From NCBI GenBank assembly GCA_002317175.1, contig DCJA01000032.1, positions 1 to 46,796 on the forward strand: a stretch of 46,796 bases of DNA. The letters run 5' to 3'. Positions 8,225 to 16,928 of this stretch are shown piece by piece. The DNA comes from Lachnospiraceae bacterium UBA1712 (lineage in GTDB: Bacteria; Bacillota; Clostridia; Lachnospirales; Lachnospiraceae). The translations under genes and the position numbers were made by a program. How positions within the stretch are numbered: the stretch's first letter is position 1; the number at the start of each line of letters is the position of its first letter. Under the pieces are notes generated by a model. It saw only the letters and a list, made by a program, of their open reading frames with translations. It made no database searches and was not told the origin of the DNA.

Positions 8225-9979
8225 CTATTTTATCTCATACACATAAATCGTATATGGGCTACTGTATCCCGAAACAGCCTTTACTAATTCAATACCGCAG
8301 TCCTGGGCATTTGAGAATTCAATTCTCGAGAAAATATACTTACAATCAAGAGTCTTTAACTCTTTCATATCTACAATAAGACGTTTGTCTTCAAGTTCCA
8401 TTACGCGAAGTGGAGCATATGTATTTTCATCTGATCCTGAATACAAAGATACTCTGGCCCCCCATCCATCAAAATATGATTTTAGTGAGGGTGATCCTTC
8501 CAAAGCTGGTGCTATAATTTTCTGCCACTTTTCTTTGTATTCCTGTGAATACATACCGAGATATCCGTCTACCGTGGAAATTCCATTGAAATTAAGAACA
8601 GCTGGATGTAATCCATAAGCCGCAGACCACTCTCCATTGTAAGATATCTCTTCCTTTACCTCATCAAACAATTCTGTTGAGTAAAACTCCCTGTAGTTAA
8701 CTGTTGAAGTCTCTTTATGCTTAATAATTTTGTAAGCATAGTTATAACATGTATAATAAAAATCATTGTAAACAGCTGGTGCAAACATTACTACAACTAC
8801 AGCAAGAGCAGCAAGTATATTGGTACACTGCTTCAGATTCTTCTTTCCTGAATCATACATACGAACAGCTACTAGCAGAAATTCTGCATACCATAAAAAG
8901 GTATTAAAATAAGCTGTTCTCGCAAATTCAAAGCCTGTCAGCTTTGGTACCATCATTTCAACCAATTCTCTGAAAGGCGCAAACTCATATAATCCAAATA
9001 TGAGCACATTAAAAATCATCCAGCCCAGTATAAGGTTTACTGGTTCTGTAAGCATTTTCTTAGCTTCATGCTTCTTGATATAGGCAGTATTGATAATCAC
9101 AATTCCAACCAAGCATACTCCCAGAACAATATAGGTATGGCTGTCCTGACTATGGAACGATGCACTTATAAACTCACCAAATGCTGTCTTAATAGCTTCG
9201 CCAAATGCCAGATTACCATGATTCATGGTTGTTCTGATAGTTACAGTATCATCAAAGAGCATTGCTCCAAACAGTCTGTATTCCCATGTCATAAATCCTG
9301 CTGATAATACTACAAGTGATGTCAGCATGGTCTTTGGAAATTTCTTATCTTTTACCCACAAAATAATAAATGCGCAAACCATATAGCAGAGTATGAAAAA
9401 TCCATGATATGAGAAATATGAGATAAGCGGATAGCAAAATACTCCTATATACAGTAAAATTCGTTTCTTAAATTCGTCTGCAAAATATAGTCTTCTAAGA
9501 AGCCATATAATAATTGGTACCGAAGTAAATGCAATGCCGTATGTTGGAAAAACAGGAATCATTCCATAGCATGCAGCTATAACAATGACTAATGGACGGT
9601 ACTGCTCATATTTATCCTTATATACATCTTTTGAAAGAAGTATAAAGCCAAAGGTACCAATTCCAATTTTCAGAGCATACCCGATAAGGTATGCCCAGAA
9701 ATTTGGAAATATCACATACAAAATGTTATACAGAGAAAACTCTGATCCTAAAAGGTCTCGGTTTATCCCATGAAGCATTGGCATATTAACATTATGTGCA
9801 AAAAATCCACCATTAATCTTCATCATCTGGTAATGAGCCATAAATAAATCAAGATTATCATGAATCTGCAAATAACTATTCTCTCTAAAAATTAAAAACA
9901 CCAATGCCTGAAGAGCAAATAGCCCTCCAACAAGATACAGGTACCAAAACTCACGTACCTTATCAAACTTCTTACTCAC
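8225..9979 (-). CDS. Polytopic membrane protein, YfhO/DUF6044-like putative glycosyl transfer protein
   Basis: A 584-residue protein that begins with a GTG at 9979, seven bases after GGAGG. It has about a dozen hydrophobic segments, an extracytoplasmic loop YLQIHDNLDLFMAHYQMM after the first, and a soluble C-terminal region of about 150 residues ending in YTIYVYEIK. The IHDNLD loop and overall plan resemble YfhO-like or DUF6044 proteins, some of which help glycosylate surface polymers as GT-C enzymes. It follows the sugar amidotransferase by 51 bases containing a perfect hairpin. It may transfer a lipid-linked sugar on the outer face. I do not recognise it with certainty, and no catalytic residue can be assigned. 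Confidence 0.55.
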   Translation of the reverse strand: MSKKFDKVREFWYLYLVGGLFALQALVFLIFRENSYLQIHDNLDLFMAHYQMMKINGGFFAHNVNMPMLHGINRDLLGSEFSLYNILYVIFPNFWAYLIGYALKIGIGTFGFILLSKDVYKDKYEQYRPLVIVIAACYGMIPVFPTYGIAFTSVPIIIWLLRRLYFADEFKKRILLYIGVFCYPLISYFSYHGFFILCYMVCAFIILWVKDKKFPKTMLTSLVVLSAGFMTWEYRLFGAMLFDDTVTIRTTMNHGNLAFGEAIKTAFGEFISASFHSQDSHTYIVLGVCLVGIVIINTAYIKKHEAKKMLTEPVNLILGWMIFNVLIFGLYEFAPFRELVEMMVPKLTGFEFARTAYFNTFLWYAEFLLVAVRMYDSGKKNLKQCTNILAALAVVVVMFAPAVYNDFYYTCYNYAYKIIKHKETSTVNYREFYSTELFDEVKEEISYNGEWSAAYGLHPAVLNFNGISTVDGYLGMYSQEYKEKWQKIIAPALEGSPSLKSYFDGWGARVSLYSGSDENTYAPLRVMELEDKRLIVDMKELKTLDCKYIFSRIEFSNAQDCGIELVKAVSGYSSPYTIYVYEIK

Positions 9980-9996
9980 AAAATTTCCTCCAACTT

Positions 9997-10017
9997 GTCA
10001 GCCAACTTATGGCTGAC
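9997..10017. other. Perfect hairpin between two operon genes
   Basis: GTCAGCC and GGCTGAC are exact inverted arms of seven bases around a seven-base loop. No T run follows, so this is not an intrinsic terminator. It stands just before the GGAGG of the polytopic membrane protein gene and might shape mRNA stability or processing. Confidence 0.5.
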
Positions 10018-10030
10018 TTAATACAGCAGC

Positions 10031-11182
10031 TTACGCCTCGCTGTCGTAATCTTCACCAACTGTAAACTTCTTAACCCATTTGCCATCTTTTTTCTCAAAC
10101 AGGTCTGTATTAACATAACTGTCAACAACATCCCAGAACTCTTTTTCTGTGATAGAGAGGTACTTGCATGCCATATCAATATACTTCTGACCGCATAATC
10201 CATCGTACTCGTTGACATACCATTTGCCTTCTTCTCTTGTAAATCGGCCTTCTCTAATATCATAGCAGATTTCATCTGTAGCATAACCAAAGCCAAATTT
10301 AAGGTACTTTATCATCTGATTTACAATCTGAAGATCAGAGTCTAGCGCTGTATATCTTCTGTATCTTCCAAGCTCATGAAGATCATCTGATCTGCCTGTT
10401 AAGCCTCTTGCAATAGCAAAATCTGCATTGTATACCTGAGACCATTCTTTAGCATAGTACTGAAGGAAGATAGCCCTGATTCCCTTTGCAACCATACCAT
10501 CAACGTCCGGAATCTTGTAGAAGAAAAGATCCTTTTCAGTAATGTTATTTGAAAGGTCTACAAAGCTTGATACACTTGCTCCCTTAATTGTGTCGAGCTG
10601 AACAACGCTAAATGCATTACCTGTTGCTTCCTGATTCTTTGCAGCGCCAAGTGTAAGCGCCGCATTTTCTCCCTGAATAATAAGTGGAATATTGAACTTA
10701 TCAGCCATAATATATGATGAAGCCCATAAGCAATATTCAGAAGCAGCGATAATATTACCTCGCTCAAAAAATGACTTTCTTGCAAGTTTCTTTGCAACTG
10801 TTGGATTAAGTCTGATAGAAATAATATCAAATCCAAGGTTGTTAAGATTATTTATATTCTTTGCTCCAATTTCTGTTATTTCGTCTGGCATGCAGTTAAC
10901 AAGAAGAGGATTAAGTCCTAATTTTTCCTTTGCATAGACAGCCTGGAATGTTGAATCCTTACCACCTGAAACACCTATTACACAATCATATGTATTTCCG
11001 CGTTTTCTGCTTTCTTCCTTTGCTTCTTCCGCAAGTGCCTTTAGTTCAGCTTCTCTGGCTTCCCAATCGATAGTAGCCTTAGATTCCTCGTATCTGCACG
11101 CAAAACAAATCTGCTCATCATCAAATACGATTCCTGGTCTTGTGTCCTGCTGAAGACACCTTTTACAATACTTCATTTTCAT
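10031..11182 (-). CDS. N-acetyl sugar amidotransferase (PseA/WbpG/LegA-like)
   Basis: The 383-residue protein has two CxxC pairs at its start (C6/C9 and C26/C29), probably a zinc site, and a PP-loop SGGKDS at residues 72-77 that binds ATP for adenylation. These are the marks of the N-acetyl sugar amidotransferase family, whose members turn acetamido sugars into acetamidino forms together with a glutamine amidotransferase partner (HisH-like). No such partner is visible in this window. Pse5Ac7Am-type products in Campylobacter need a related PseA. The gene sits two genes after pseF. GAGAGG lies eight bases before the first ATG. The family call is firm; whether it acts on the nonulosonate or a precursor is inferred. 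Confidence 0.85.
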   Translation of the reverse strand: MKMKYCKRCLQQDTRPGIVFDDEQICFACRYEESKATIDWEAREAELKALAEEAKEESRKRGNTYDCVIGVSGGKDSTFQAVYAKEKLGLNPLLVNCMPDEITEIGAKNINNLNNLGFDIISIRLNPTVAKKLARKSFFERGNIIAASEYCLWASSYIMADKFNIPLIIQGENAALTLGAAKNQEATGNAFSVVQLDTIKGASVSSFVDLSNNITEKDLFFYKIPDVDGMVAKGIRAIFLQYYAKEWSQVYNADFAIARGLTGRSDDLHELGRYRRYTALDSDLQIVNQMIKYLKFGFGYATDEICYDIREGRFTREEGKWYVNEYDGLCGQKYIDMACKYLSITEKEFWDVVDSYVNTDLFEKKDGKWVKKFTVGEDYDSEA

Positions 11183-11244
11183 AATGTGTACCTCTCTTTC
11201 GTCTGACTTGTTAGTCTGTTTTTGATTTGTGTCTTCCTAAACAA

Positions 11245-11775
11245 TCATTTAGAATTATTTAACTTTCCCAAAATCACAACATTAATATATTCGCCATCGC
11301 TAAACATAGAATCTCTAAGCAAAGCTTCCTGTTCAAATCCGCAGTGCAGAAAGCTATAGAGAGATGCTTTGTTGGTCTCCTTTACTCTGGCATATATTCT
11401 ATGCAATTTTAGTACATTAAATGCATAATCCACTGTAAGGTTAAGAATCTCTTTGCCGATTCCCATTCCACGGATATCTTCTTCACCAAGAAACACTCCG
11501 TACTCTGCCTTACTGTTATCATAATCTATATCTCTGATATATGTACATCCAACCGGTCTGTCCGTATCCTTCATACATACTATCAGCTGAACCACCTCAC
11601 CTGTTTCAACTCTTTCCTTAAGCCATCTTTCGTGACTTTCTTTAGTAAATTCTCCTCTGTAGAAAAAGTACTTAATTACATTCTCCTGATTGCGCCATCT
11701 TACAATCATATCAGTATCTTCATATGTAATTGATCTAAGATATACTCTTTCTCCTTCAAGTCTTATCTGTTCCAT
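11245..11775 (-). CDS. GNAT-family N-acetyltransferase, PseH-like
   Basis: A 176-residue GNAT protein: RLEGERVYLRSITYEDTD at the start, WRNQENVIKYFF, then AEYGVFLGEEDIRGMGIGKE, where RGMGIG is the acetyl-CoA pyrophosphate loop, and YSFLHCGFEQEALLRD at the end. This RimJ/PseH-like layout suits acetylation of an amino sugar. Next to pseF and pseI it could be the enzyme that acetylates UDP-4-amino-4,6-dideoxy-N-acetyl-altrosamine (PseH), but other amino-sugar acetyltransferases look alike. The frame opens with a TTG at 11787; the ATG at 11775 has GGAG six bases upstream and is the better start. Confidence 0.8.
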   Translation of the reverse strand: MEQIRLEGERVYLRSITYEDTDMIVRWRNQENVIKYFFYRGEFTKESHERWLKERVETGEVVQLIVCMKDTDRPVGCTYIRDIDYDNSKAEYGVFLGEEDIRGMGIGKEILNLTVDYAFNVLKLHRIYARVKETNKASLYSFLHCGFEQEALLRDSMFSDGEYINVVILGKLNNSK

Positions 11776-11826
11776 ATCTATCTCCAATTTCTGTCTGACT
11801 AGGTTGTGCTCAGATTTAACCCAATT

Positions 11827-12513
11827 TTACTGTTTTATCATGCTGAACTTTACTTCAGCCATTTTCCAGTCTTCTTCAGTGTCTATATCCTGAACTTCAA
11901 GTTCATCCAAAACAATAGGAAGAATATTTCCCAATAACAGATTTTTATTCTTTTTAAATGCATCAGTTCTAAATACATAGAACTGACCTGCATCATGATA
12001 ATGCTTTTCCAAATCCTGAGACCTGACAATGAGGTTCTCTGGATACTTAAACTTTAGCATTCCATCTTCAATAACCATTGCTCTCTGAGGTGGGTATGAA
12101 AATGGCACCACTGGAATAACTGTATCTGCATTACTCTCCTTTAACATATTTACAGCCTCCAAAAGTCTCTTAGCTGTAACAAAAGGAGCTGTCGGATATA
12201 TGCAGCACGCTATATCAAAATGCTGTCCTCTCCTGTCATACTCGTCCAACACTTCCATCAGCACATCCGTTGTTGTGGCATAATCAGAAGCAGTTTCCTC
12301 ACTTCTGTAAAAAGGGACTTCTGCTCCATACTGCTGTCCAATCTGTGCTATTTCTTCATCCTCAGTGGATATCATCACGGTATCAAAAACCCCTGAATTC
12401 TTTGCCGCTTCTACAGAATAGGCCATAATAGGCTTCCCACAGAATTCCTTTATATTCTTTCTTGGTATTCTCTTACTTCCACCTCTGGCGGTAACAATTG
12501 CCAGTACTTTCAT
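11827..12513 (-). CDS. pseF: Pseudaminic acid cytidylyltransferase (PseF)
   Basis: This 228-residue enzyme starts VLAIVTARGGSKRIPRKNIK, the nucleotide-binding loop of CMP-sialate synthetases, and continues MISTEDEEIAQ, CCIYPTAPFV, FSYPPQRAM, YHDAGQFYVF and ELEVQDIDTEEDW. The FSYPPQRA and HDAGQFY segments resemble PseF more than NeuA. It transfers CMP from CTP to the free nonulosonic acid, giving the donor for glycosyltransferases. GAGG lies about five bases before the ATG. It heads the sugar part of the operon, just after the AI-2E-family gene, and partners pseI about 5 kb downstream. Confidence 0.85.
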   Translation of the reverse strand: MKVLAIVTARGGSKRIPRKNIKEFCGKPIMAYSVEAAKNSGVFDTVMISTEDEEIAQIGQQYGAEVPFYRSEETASDYATTTDVLMEVLDEYDRRGQHFDIACCIYPTAPFVTAKRLLEAVNMLKESNADTVIPVVPFSYPPQRAMVIEDGMLKFKYPENLIVRSQDLEKHYHDAGQFYVFRTDAFKKNKNLLLGNILPIVLDELEVQDIDTEEDWKMAEVKFSMIKQ

Positions 12514-12528
12514 AACAACCTCGCCTTA

Positions 12529-13776
12529 TTACTTATTGTTTTCATCGATTTCGCCAGAAGTATCCACCTCATCAAGGCCAAATCTATTTCTATATTCTGT
12601 TGCAACATCATTTTCATAGGCAGTAATAACTTCCTTATCATGCTGCTGCAATCTTCTGAATCTGTTAAAACCAGCTACCAGAATACTCATGCTTTCTATA
12701 GTAGTGTCAAATGCACCCTCAGTATAAAGATTCTTAAGAATAATACCTAGCGGCACAGCAAGAATCATTCCCAACGCTCCCTCAAACTTGTATCCAATAT
12801 AAAGCAGGAACAAGGTTGGTATCGGTGCAATTCCTACAGAATCTCCAACAATCTTGGGTTGAATTGTATCTCTGACAAACTGTCCAATTCCCCAAATAAC
12901 CAAAATACCAATAGCAAGCTTGAAATCCCTGTCAAAAAGCTTAAACAGTGCCCATGGTATCATAACCGCTCCTGCGCCAAATACCGGGAGAAAATCCATA
13001 AAACATATGAACAAAGCAATCAAAACTGCATATTCAACCCTGATTAGTAGCAGACCAACTGCAGTAATAAGGTAAACCCACACTTCTATTTTGAGCTGAG
13101 CCTTTATATATCCACCAAAGGCCTTTTTGATACTTCTCTTTATTATCTCAATATTATAGCCTACTGACTTTGGAAGATAGCGTGCTATGGCATCACCAAG
13201 ATAATCCTTTTCAGAAACAAAAAGGAAGGAAGACAAAAGTGCCATGACTACGCCCATTATCACATCTGGAATACCAGTCACAAAAGAACTGATTGTTGAA
13301 CCACCTTCTGTAGCTGTAGAGTTTCCAAATGACAAACTTCTAAAATACTTATCACCATTTCCAATAAACTCAGTCAACGCCCCCTGAATACTATCTGGTA
13401 ATCTAACATAAAGTCCTGAAAGAGACACACGTACCTTCTCGAATTCCAGGCATATCGTATCCCACAAGGCAGGGAAATCCTTAATAAATCCTATTGCCTG
13501 TACCACCAGGAAATAGCAGATACCATATACTATGGCAATTACTATTGCTAAAACCAGAACAATAACAAGTACCGTTCCAGCTTTTCTTTTTATCTTCAGT
13601 TTTTCTTCAAAAAACTTAACTATAGGAGTTGCAATCAGCGATATAATCCATCCAATTACAAAGGGTATAAAGAAAATGATAACCTTTGGTAAAAGAAATA
13701 CCACTAACAACACAACTACAACTGCAGTTAATAGATTTAACAGTACTTTAAAATAAGTTTTAAGTGTTGACTTCAT
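12529..13776 (-). CDS. AI-2E/PerM (YtvI-like) family membrane protein
   Basis: The protein has about eight hydrophobic segments in the family order: a pair near the start around GWIISLIATPIVKF, a cytoplasmic or periplasmic middle with coiled character, and a C-terminal set with FLPVFGAGAVMIPW, a typical P-G-G motif, then IGIAPIPTLFLLYIGYK-like sequence before the last segments. Family members include AI-2 exporter TqsA and sporulation protein YtvI; the cargo here is unknown. The frame opens at a TTG at 13797, but ATG 13776 has AAGG five bases before it. It is the second gene of the glycan operon, 50 bases after the CapA-like gene. It may only share the promoter. Confidence 0.82.
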   Translation of the reverse strand: MKSTLKTYFKVLLNLLTAVVVVLLVVFLLPKVIIFFIPFVIGWIISLIATPIVKFFEEKLKIKRKAGTVLVIVLVLAIVIAIVYGICYFLVVQAIGFIKDFPALWDTICLEFEKVRVSLSGLYVRLPDSIQGALTEFIGNGDKYFRSLSFGNSTATEGGSTISSFVTGIPDVIMGVVMALLSSFLFVSEKDYLGDAIARYLPKSVGYNIEIIKRSIKKAFGGYIKAQLKIEVWVYLITAVGLLLIRVEYAVLIALFICFMDFLPVFGAGAVMIPWALFKLFDRDFKLAIGILVIWGIGQFVRDTIQPKIVGDSVGIAPIPTLFLLYIGYKFEGALGMILAVPLGIILKNLYTEGAFDTTIESMSILVAGFNRFRRLQQHDKEVITAYENDVATEYRNRFGLDEVDTSGEIDENNK

Positions 13777-13826
13777 ATAATCCTTAATCCATATCAAATT
13801 CCTGGGAAACCTGAAATTCGATATCT

Positions 13827-15020
13827 TTACAACTGAGCAAGCATGTATTCCTTCACAGCCTCCAGTTTGCTCTCTTTCCAGGCCTTTTTTTCTTCTTCAA
13901 GCGACAACGGATATACAATCTGAAAATCCAGTACCTCTCCTGGAACTCTTCCACTGCGCAAAGGCTCATAGAAGTTATTATACCACTCTTCCTCTGTAGT
14001 GGAAGCATTGTACAAATCAGGCTTTAAGTAGCTAAGCTGTCTCTTTGTATTTGCTATAAACATCTTTGCCGCAAGGGGAGCCAGTTTCTCATACTCATCC
14101 TGCTGCACATCTACAAAAATCTTTGGAAGCTCGCCACTTACGATGTGCTCATTTTTCCTGTCTATTCTTATTCCATAGGGCTCAAAGCGAAATGCATCCT
14201 CTGTAAAAAACAACTTAATAAACAGACCTGTCTCCGTGTTAAACTGCGATCTCTGATAATCTGTATCAAATATGAAATTGCCCAGTGAATAAAAAATAGC
14301 TTTACCCGGAAAGGTCTCATAATTCATAGGGACATGAGGATGATGAGATACCACAATATCTGCACCCATGTCCAGATAGTCCATATATCTCTTTCTCGTG
14401 TAGGGAGAAGGCAGAGCTGTAAACTCTTCCCCACCATGTGCAACTACTATGCACCATCTACAGGTCTTCTTTATCTCGTCAATGGCCTGCTGGATCCTCT
14501 CCATATCACTCCAGCTAAAGCATCCAGCCACTTCCTCAGAAGCTTTTCTGCAAGCCCTCTGATATCCTACTCCAATCATACCGATTCCGCCTGCCTCATC
14601 AAAAATGACCGGCCTCATAGCTTCCTCAATATTCATTCCTGCTCCAAGAGTATGTACTCCACACCTTTCGGCCTCTTTTAATGTATCCGCCATCCCCTCA
14701 GGGCCCGCATCCATAATGTGGTTGTTACATATATTCCATACATCAGCGCCAATTTTATTAAAAAAACTGGTTGCAGCAGCATCCATGGTATGGCGAAGTG
14801 TAGCTGCACTATTTTGAGAGTTAATGTTGTTTGCAGAAATAACAGTTTCCTGTTGTTTATTTGCTAACGGGCCTTCCACATTTATAACAAGATGATCTGT
14901 ATCCTTCAAAAACTGCAAAACCTCTGGCGCAAGAAGGTTTTCATCTTCCCATTTTTTGTCCATATATTTATCAAAGCCAATATCACCCGTAAATGTTAAT
15001 AATACTTCTTGCATAAACAT
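13827..15020 (-). CDS. CapA family protein (PGA_cap metallophosphatase-like)
   Basis: This 397-residue protein shows the CapA pattern: LLTFTGDIGFDKYMD, LVINVEGPLAN, WNICNNHIMDAGPEG, then VVAHGGEEFTALPSPYTRK, IVVSHHPHVPMNYETF and AIFYSLGNFIFD. The D, N and H residues would form a metallophosphatase-type metal site. CapA proteins take part in poly-gamma-glutamate capsule production, but most homologues are uncharacterised. There is no signal peptide or membrane segment, which is odd for a capsule export factor. The ATG at 15020 has AGGA five bases upstream; the ATG at 15053 would lie before the predicted transcript start, so I rejected it. It is the first gene of the glycan operon. Confidence 0.82.
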   Translation of the reverse strand: MFMQEVLLTFTGDIGFDKYMDKKWEDENLLAPEVLQFLKDTDHLVINVEGPLANKQQETVISANNINSQNSAATLRHTMDAAATSFFNKIGADVWNICNNHIMDAGPEGMADTLKEAERCGVHTLGAGMNIEEAMRPVIFDEAGGIGMIGVGYQRACRKASEEVAGCFSWSDMERIQQAIDEIKKTCRWCIVVAHGGEEFTALPSPYTRKRYMDYLDMGADIVVSHHPHVPMNYETFPGKAIFYSLGNFIFDTDYQRSQFNTETGLFIKLFFTEDAFRFEPYGIRIDRKNEHIVSGELPKIFVDVQQDEYEKLAPLAAKMFIANTKRQLSYLKPDLYNASTTEEEWYNNFYEPLRSGRVPGEVLDFQIVYPLSLEEEKKAWKESKLEAVKEYMLAQL

Positions 15021-15055
15021 CTGTTTCCTATCTGTGCACACAAAACGCCACATTG

Positions 15056-15065
15056 ATTATACCAC
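15056..15065 (-). promoter_or_regulatory. Extended -10 promoter of the glycan operon
   Basis: On the minus strand the sequence reads TGGTATAAT, a TGn extended -10 with a perfect TATAAT (15056-15061). No good -35 is seen. Transcription would start near 15048, about 28 bases before the chosen CapA start. Confidence 0.65.
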
Positions 15066-15201
15066 AAAAAACAAATTTGCACTTTACGAAGAACAAAAAG
15101 CGTTTGATAATGTATTATATTAGTTAATTCTGTGAGGGGAATATGAAACTAAGAAAGGATTCATTTGTCTAATAATATCATTAATATATCTCAAACTAAT
15201 C

Positions 15202-15231
15202 AAAAAGGAAGCTGAATAATCAGCTTCCTTT
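15202..15231 (-). terminator. Terminator after the GH43 gene
   Basis: Arms GGAAGCTG and CAGCTTCC with a six-base AT loop are followed on the minus strand by a T run. It ends the GH5-MFS-GH43 operon and separates it from the glycan operon. Confidence 0.85.
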
Positions 15232-15233
15232 AA

Positions 15234-16889
15234 TTATAAAATCTCATATTTAAATTCCGAGAATGCGGCCTCTCCACCAGTCTGCTTCTGAGAGAATACA
15301 CACAACCCAAATCTGGCTCCGGTGAAATGATCCAATCCAAATCTCATCTTATGACTGTCACCAGCTTTAATCCAGCTATCAGTGTCATCATTGCCGTCAG
15401 CAGTCTTTAAGCCAGTCACTTCTTCAGGTTCTAAGTTCAATACCTCATAATAGCATTCCAGCTTATCTTCTAATTTCCTAAAATCAGCCAGCAGTTTAAA
15501 CTTCACAACAGATGAATCTATCTCCTGTTTATGCAAAATCTCACCAGCTTCTCTATCAGTATATCCAATCTGGAAAGGCTTCTCTATACTGGTCCTAGCA
15601 AGCTTAACAACATAGTACTTATCATCTTCTTTAGCTATACCAATCATGGCATAGCATCCTTCCAATGCAATAAGCCCAGCCATATCGCCATTATTCAACT
15701 TACTGGCATCAACAGTTACAGTTGCCTGACATTCTGGAAGTGCCATACGCTGAGTAAGTGTATTCCTTGCCCAAACGGGATTAACACAGATTTTTCCAGT
15801 TGTAATCTTTAACTTATTATCTTCTATCTTCCAAAGACTATTATCCTGAACATGATTCCATTGCCACTGCTTCTTGATTGTTTCTGAACTAAAATCATCA
15901 GATACAAACAATGATTCATATTGATACCCTGGCTTTGTAGAAATAACTTCCATATCCTGTGGAACCAATCCATCCACACCATAAACAGGGAACATATAGC
16001 CTTTCTCTATTTTGTATGCAGAAGCATCACTTCCACGCACAAAAGAACCTGGCTCATTCTCTGCCTCGGTTACAGAAGTATCCAGCCACTCAACTGGAAC
16101 AAGCACTGGTACACGTCCTACTGCTCCACTGTCCTGGAACAAAACTGCATACCATTTGCCTTCAGGTGTATCAACAAGTCCTCCCTGAGCAACGCCTCTG
16201 TTGTCAATGCCCATGTCGTCCCAGAATACATCCTTACCAATATACTCTCCATCAACAGTATCGCTGACAAACACTGCTTCTGTACGGCGCATGTTATACT
16301 TAGGCCAATGAATAAGTGTGATGTAATACTTTCCATTTATCTTGTAAAAATGAGCTCCTTCATAACCAAGAATCACATCTTCGGGAATATCTTTAATAAT
16401 AATCTTGTCAATACCGCCTTCCTTAATCCCGCTCAACTCAGAATTAAGTTCAACCAGTCTGATATTTGTATTGCCTGATATAAGAAATGTTCTTCCATCA
16501 TCATCAAAGAGAATTGAACAATCGTGAAAATACTCATTTATTGTCTTATGCTCCCATGGACCGCCTATGGAGTCTGCTATAAACAGATGGGTATCTTTTC
16601 TTCCGTGACTGACAAATGCAGCATAGAATTTATTATTGTGGTATCGAAGACATGCAGCCCACATACCCTTGCCATAATTACTTTCATCTCCCAGAAGTTT
16701 TTCGCTATCTGTTCCATCAAGTTCATCAAATATGTATGTTGCTATTTCCCAGTTTACCAGATCGTATGATCTCAAAATAACTCCACCAGGCATATAGTAC
16801 ATGGTTGTACTAATCATGTAATAAGTATCATCTACCCTGATGACATCTGGATCTGGATAATCTGTTTTTGTTATTGGATTGATATTCAT
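15234..16889 (-). CDS. Glycoside hydrolase family 43 (beta-xylosidase/arabinofuranosidase type)
   Basis: A 551-residue cytoplasmic enzyme. The N-terminal five-blade propeller has YPDPDVIRVDDTYYM (general base Asp near residue 14), HDCSILFDDDG (pKa-setting Asp) and GYEGAHFYK (acid Glu), the three acidic residues of GH43. From about residue 335 a C-terminal beta-sandwich (GH43_C2/DUF1349-like) begins at FVSDDFSSE. No signal peptide is present, so it acts on imported oligosaccharides, probably xylosyl or arabinosyl ends. The gene is 39 bases after the MFS gene, with GGAGG before the ATG, and is the last of the operon. Family is firm, exact linkage is inferred. Confidence 0.9.
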   Translation of the reverse strand: MNINPITKTDYPDPDVIRVDDTYYMISTTMYYMPGGVILRSYDLVNWEIATYIFDELDGTDSEKLLGDESNYGKGMWAACLRYHNNKFYAAFVSHGRKDTHLFIADSIGGPWEHKTINEYFHDCSILFDDDGRTFLISGNTNIRLVELNSELSGIKEGGIDKIIIKDIPEDVILGYEGAHFYKINGKYYITLIHWPKYNMRRTEAVFVSDTVDGEYIGKDVFWDDMGIDNRGVAQGGLVDTPEGKWYAVLFQDSGAVGRVPVLVPVEWLDTSVTEAENEPGSFVRGSDASAYKIEKGYMFPVYGVDGLVPQDMEVISTKPGYQYESLFVSDDFSSETIKKQWQWNHVQDNSLWKIEDNKLKITTGKICVNPVWARNTLTQRMALPECQATVTVDASKLNNGDMAGLIALEGCYAMIGIAKEDDKYYVVKLARTSIEKPFQIGYTDREAGEILHKQEIDSSVVKFKLLADFRKLEDKLECYYEVLNLEPEEVTGLKTADGNDDTDSWIKAGDSHKMRFGLDHFTGARFGLCVFSQKQTGGEAAFSEFKYEIL

Positions 16890-16928
16890 GCGTCCTCCAT
16901 TAACTTTAATACTATATAACTAAATGCG

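Noticed and set aside
15021..15053. Upstream ATG of the CapA-like gene
   Set aside because: The promoter at 15056-15061 would start transcripts after it, and the ATG at 15020 has a fitting ribosome site.
15046..15130. Sigma-28 promoter for the nonulosonate operon
   Set aside because: No TAAA-N15-GCCGATAA-like site is present; the extended -10 sigma-A promoter explains transcription.
16118..16336. Alternative frame inside the GH43 gene
   Set aside because: It is nested within a well-supported GH43 sequence, with no independent start signal.
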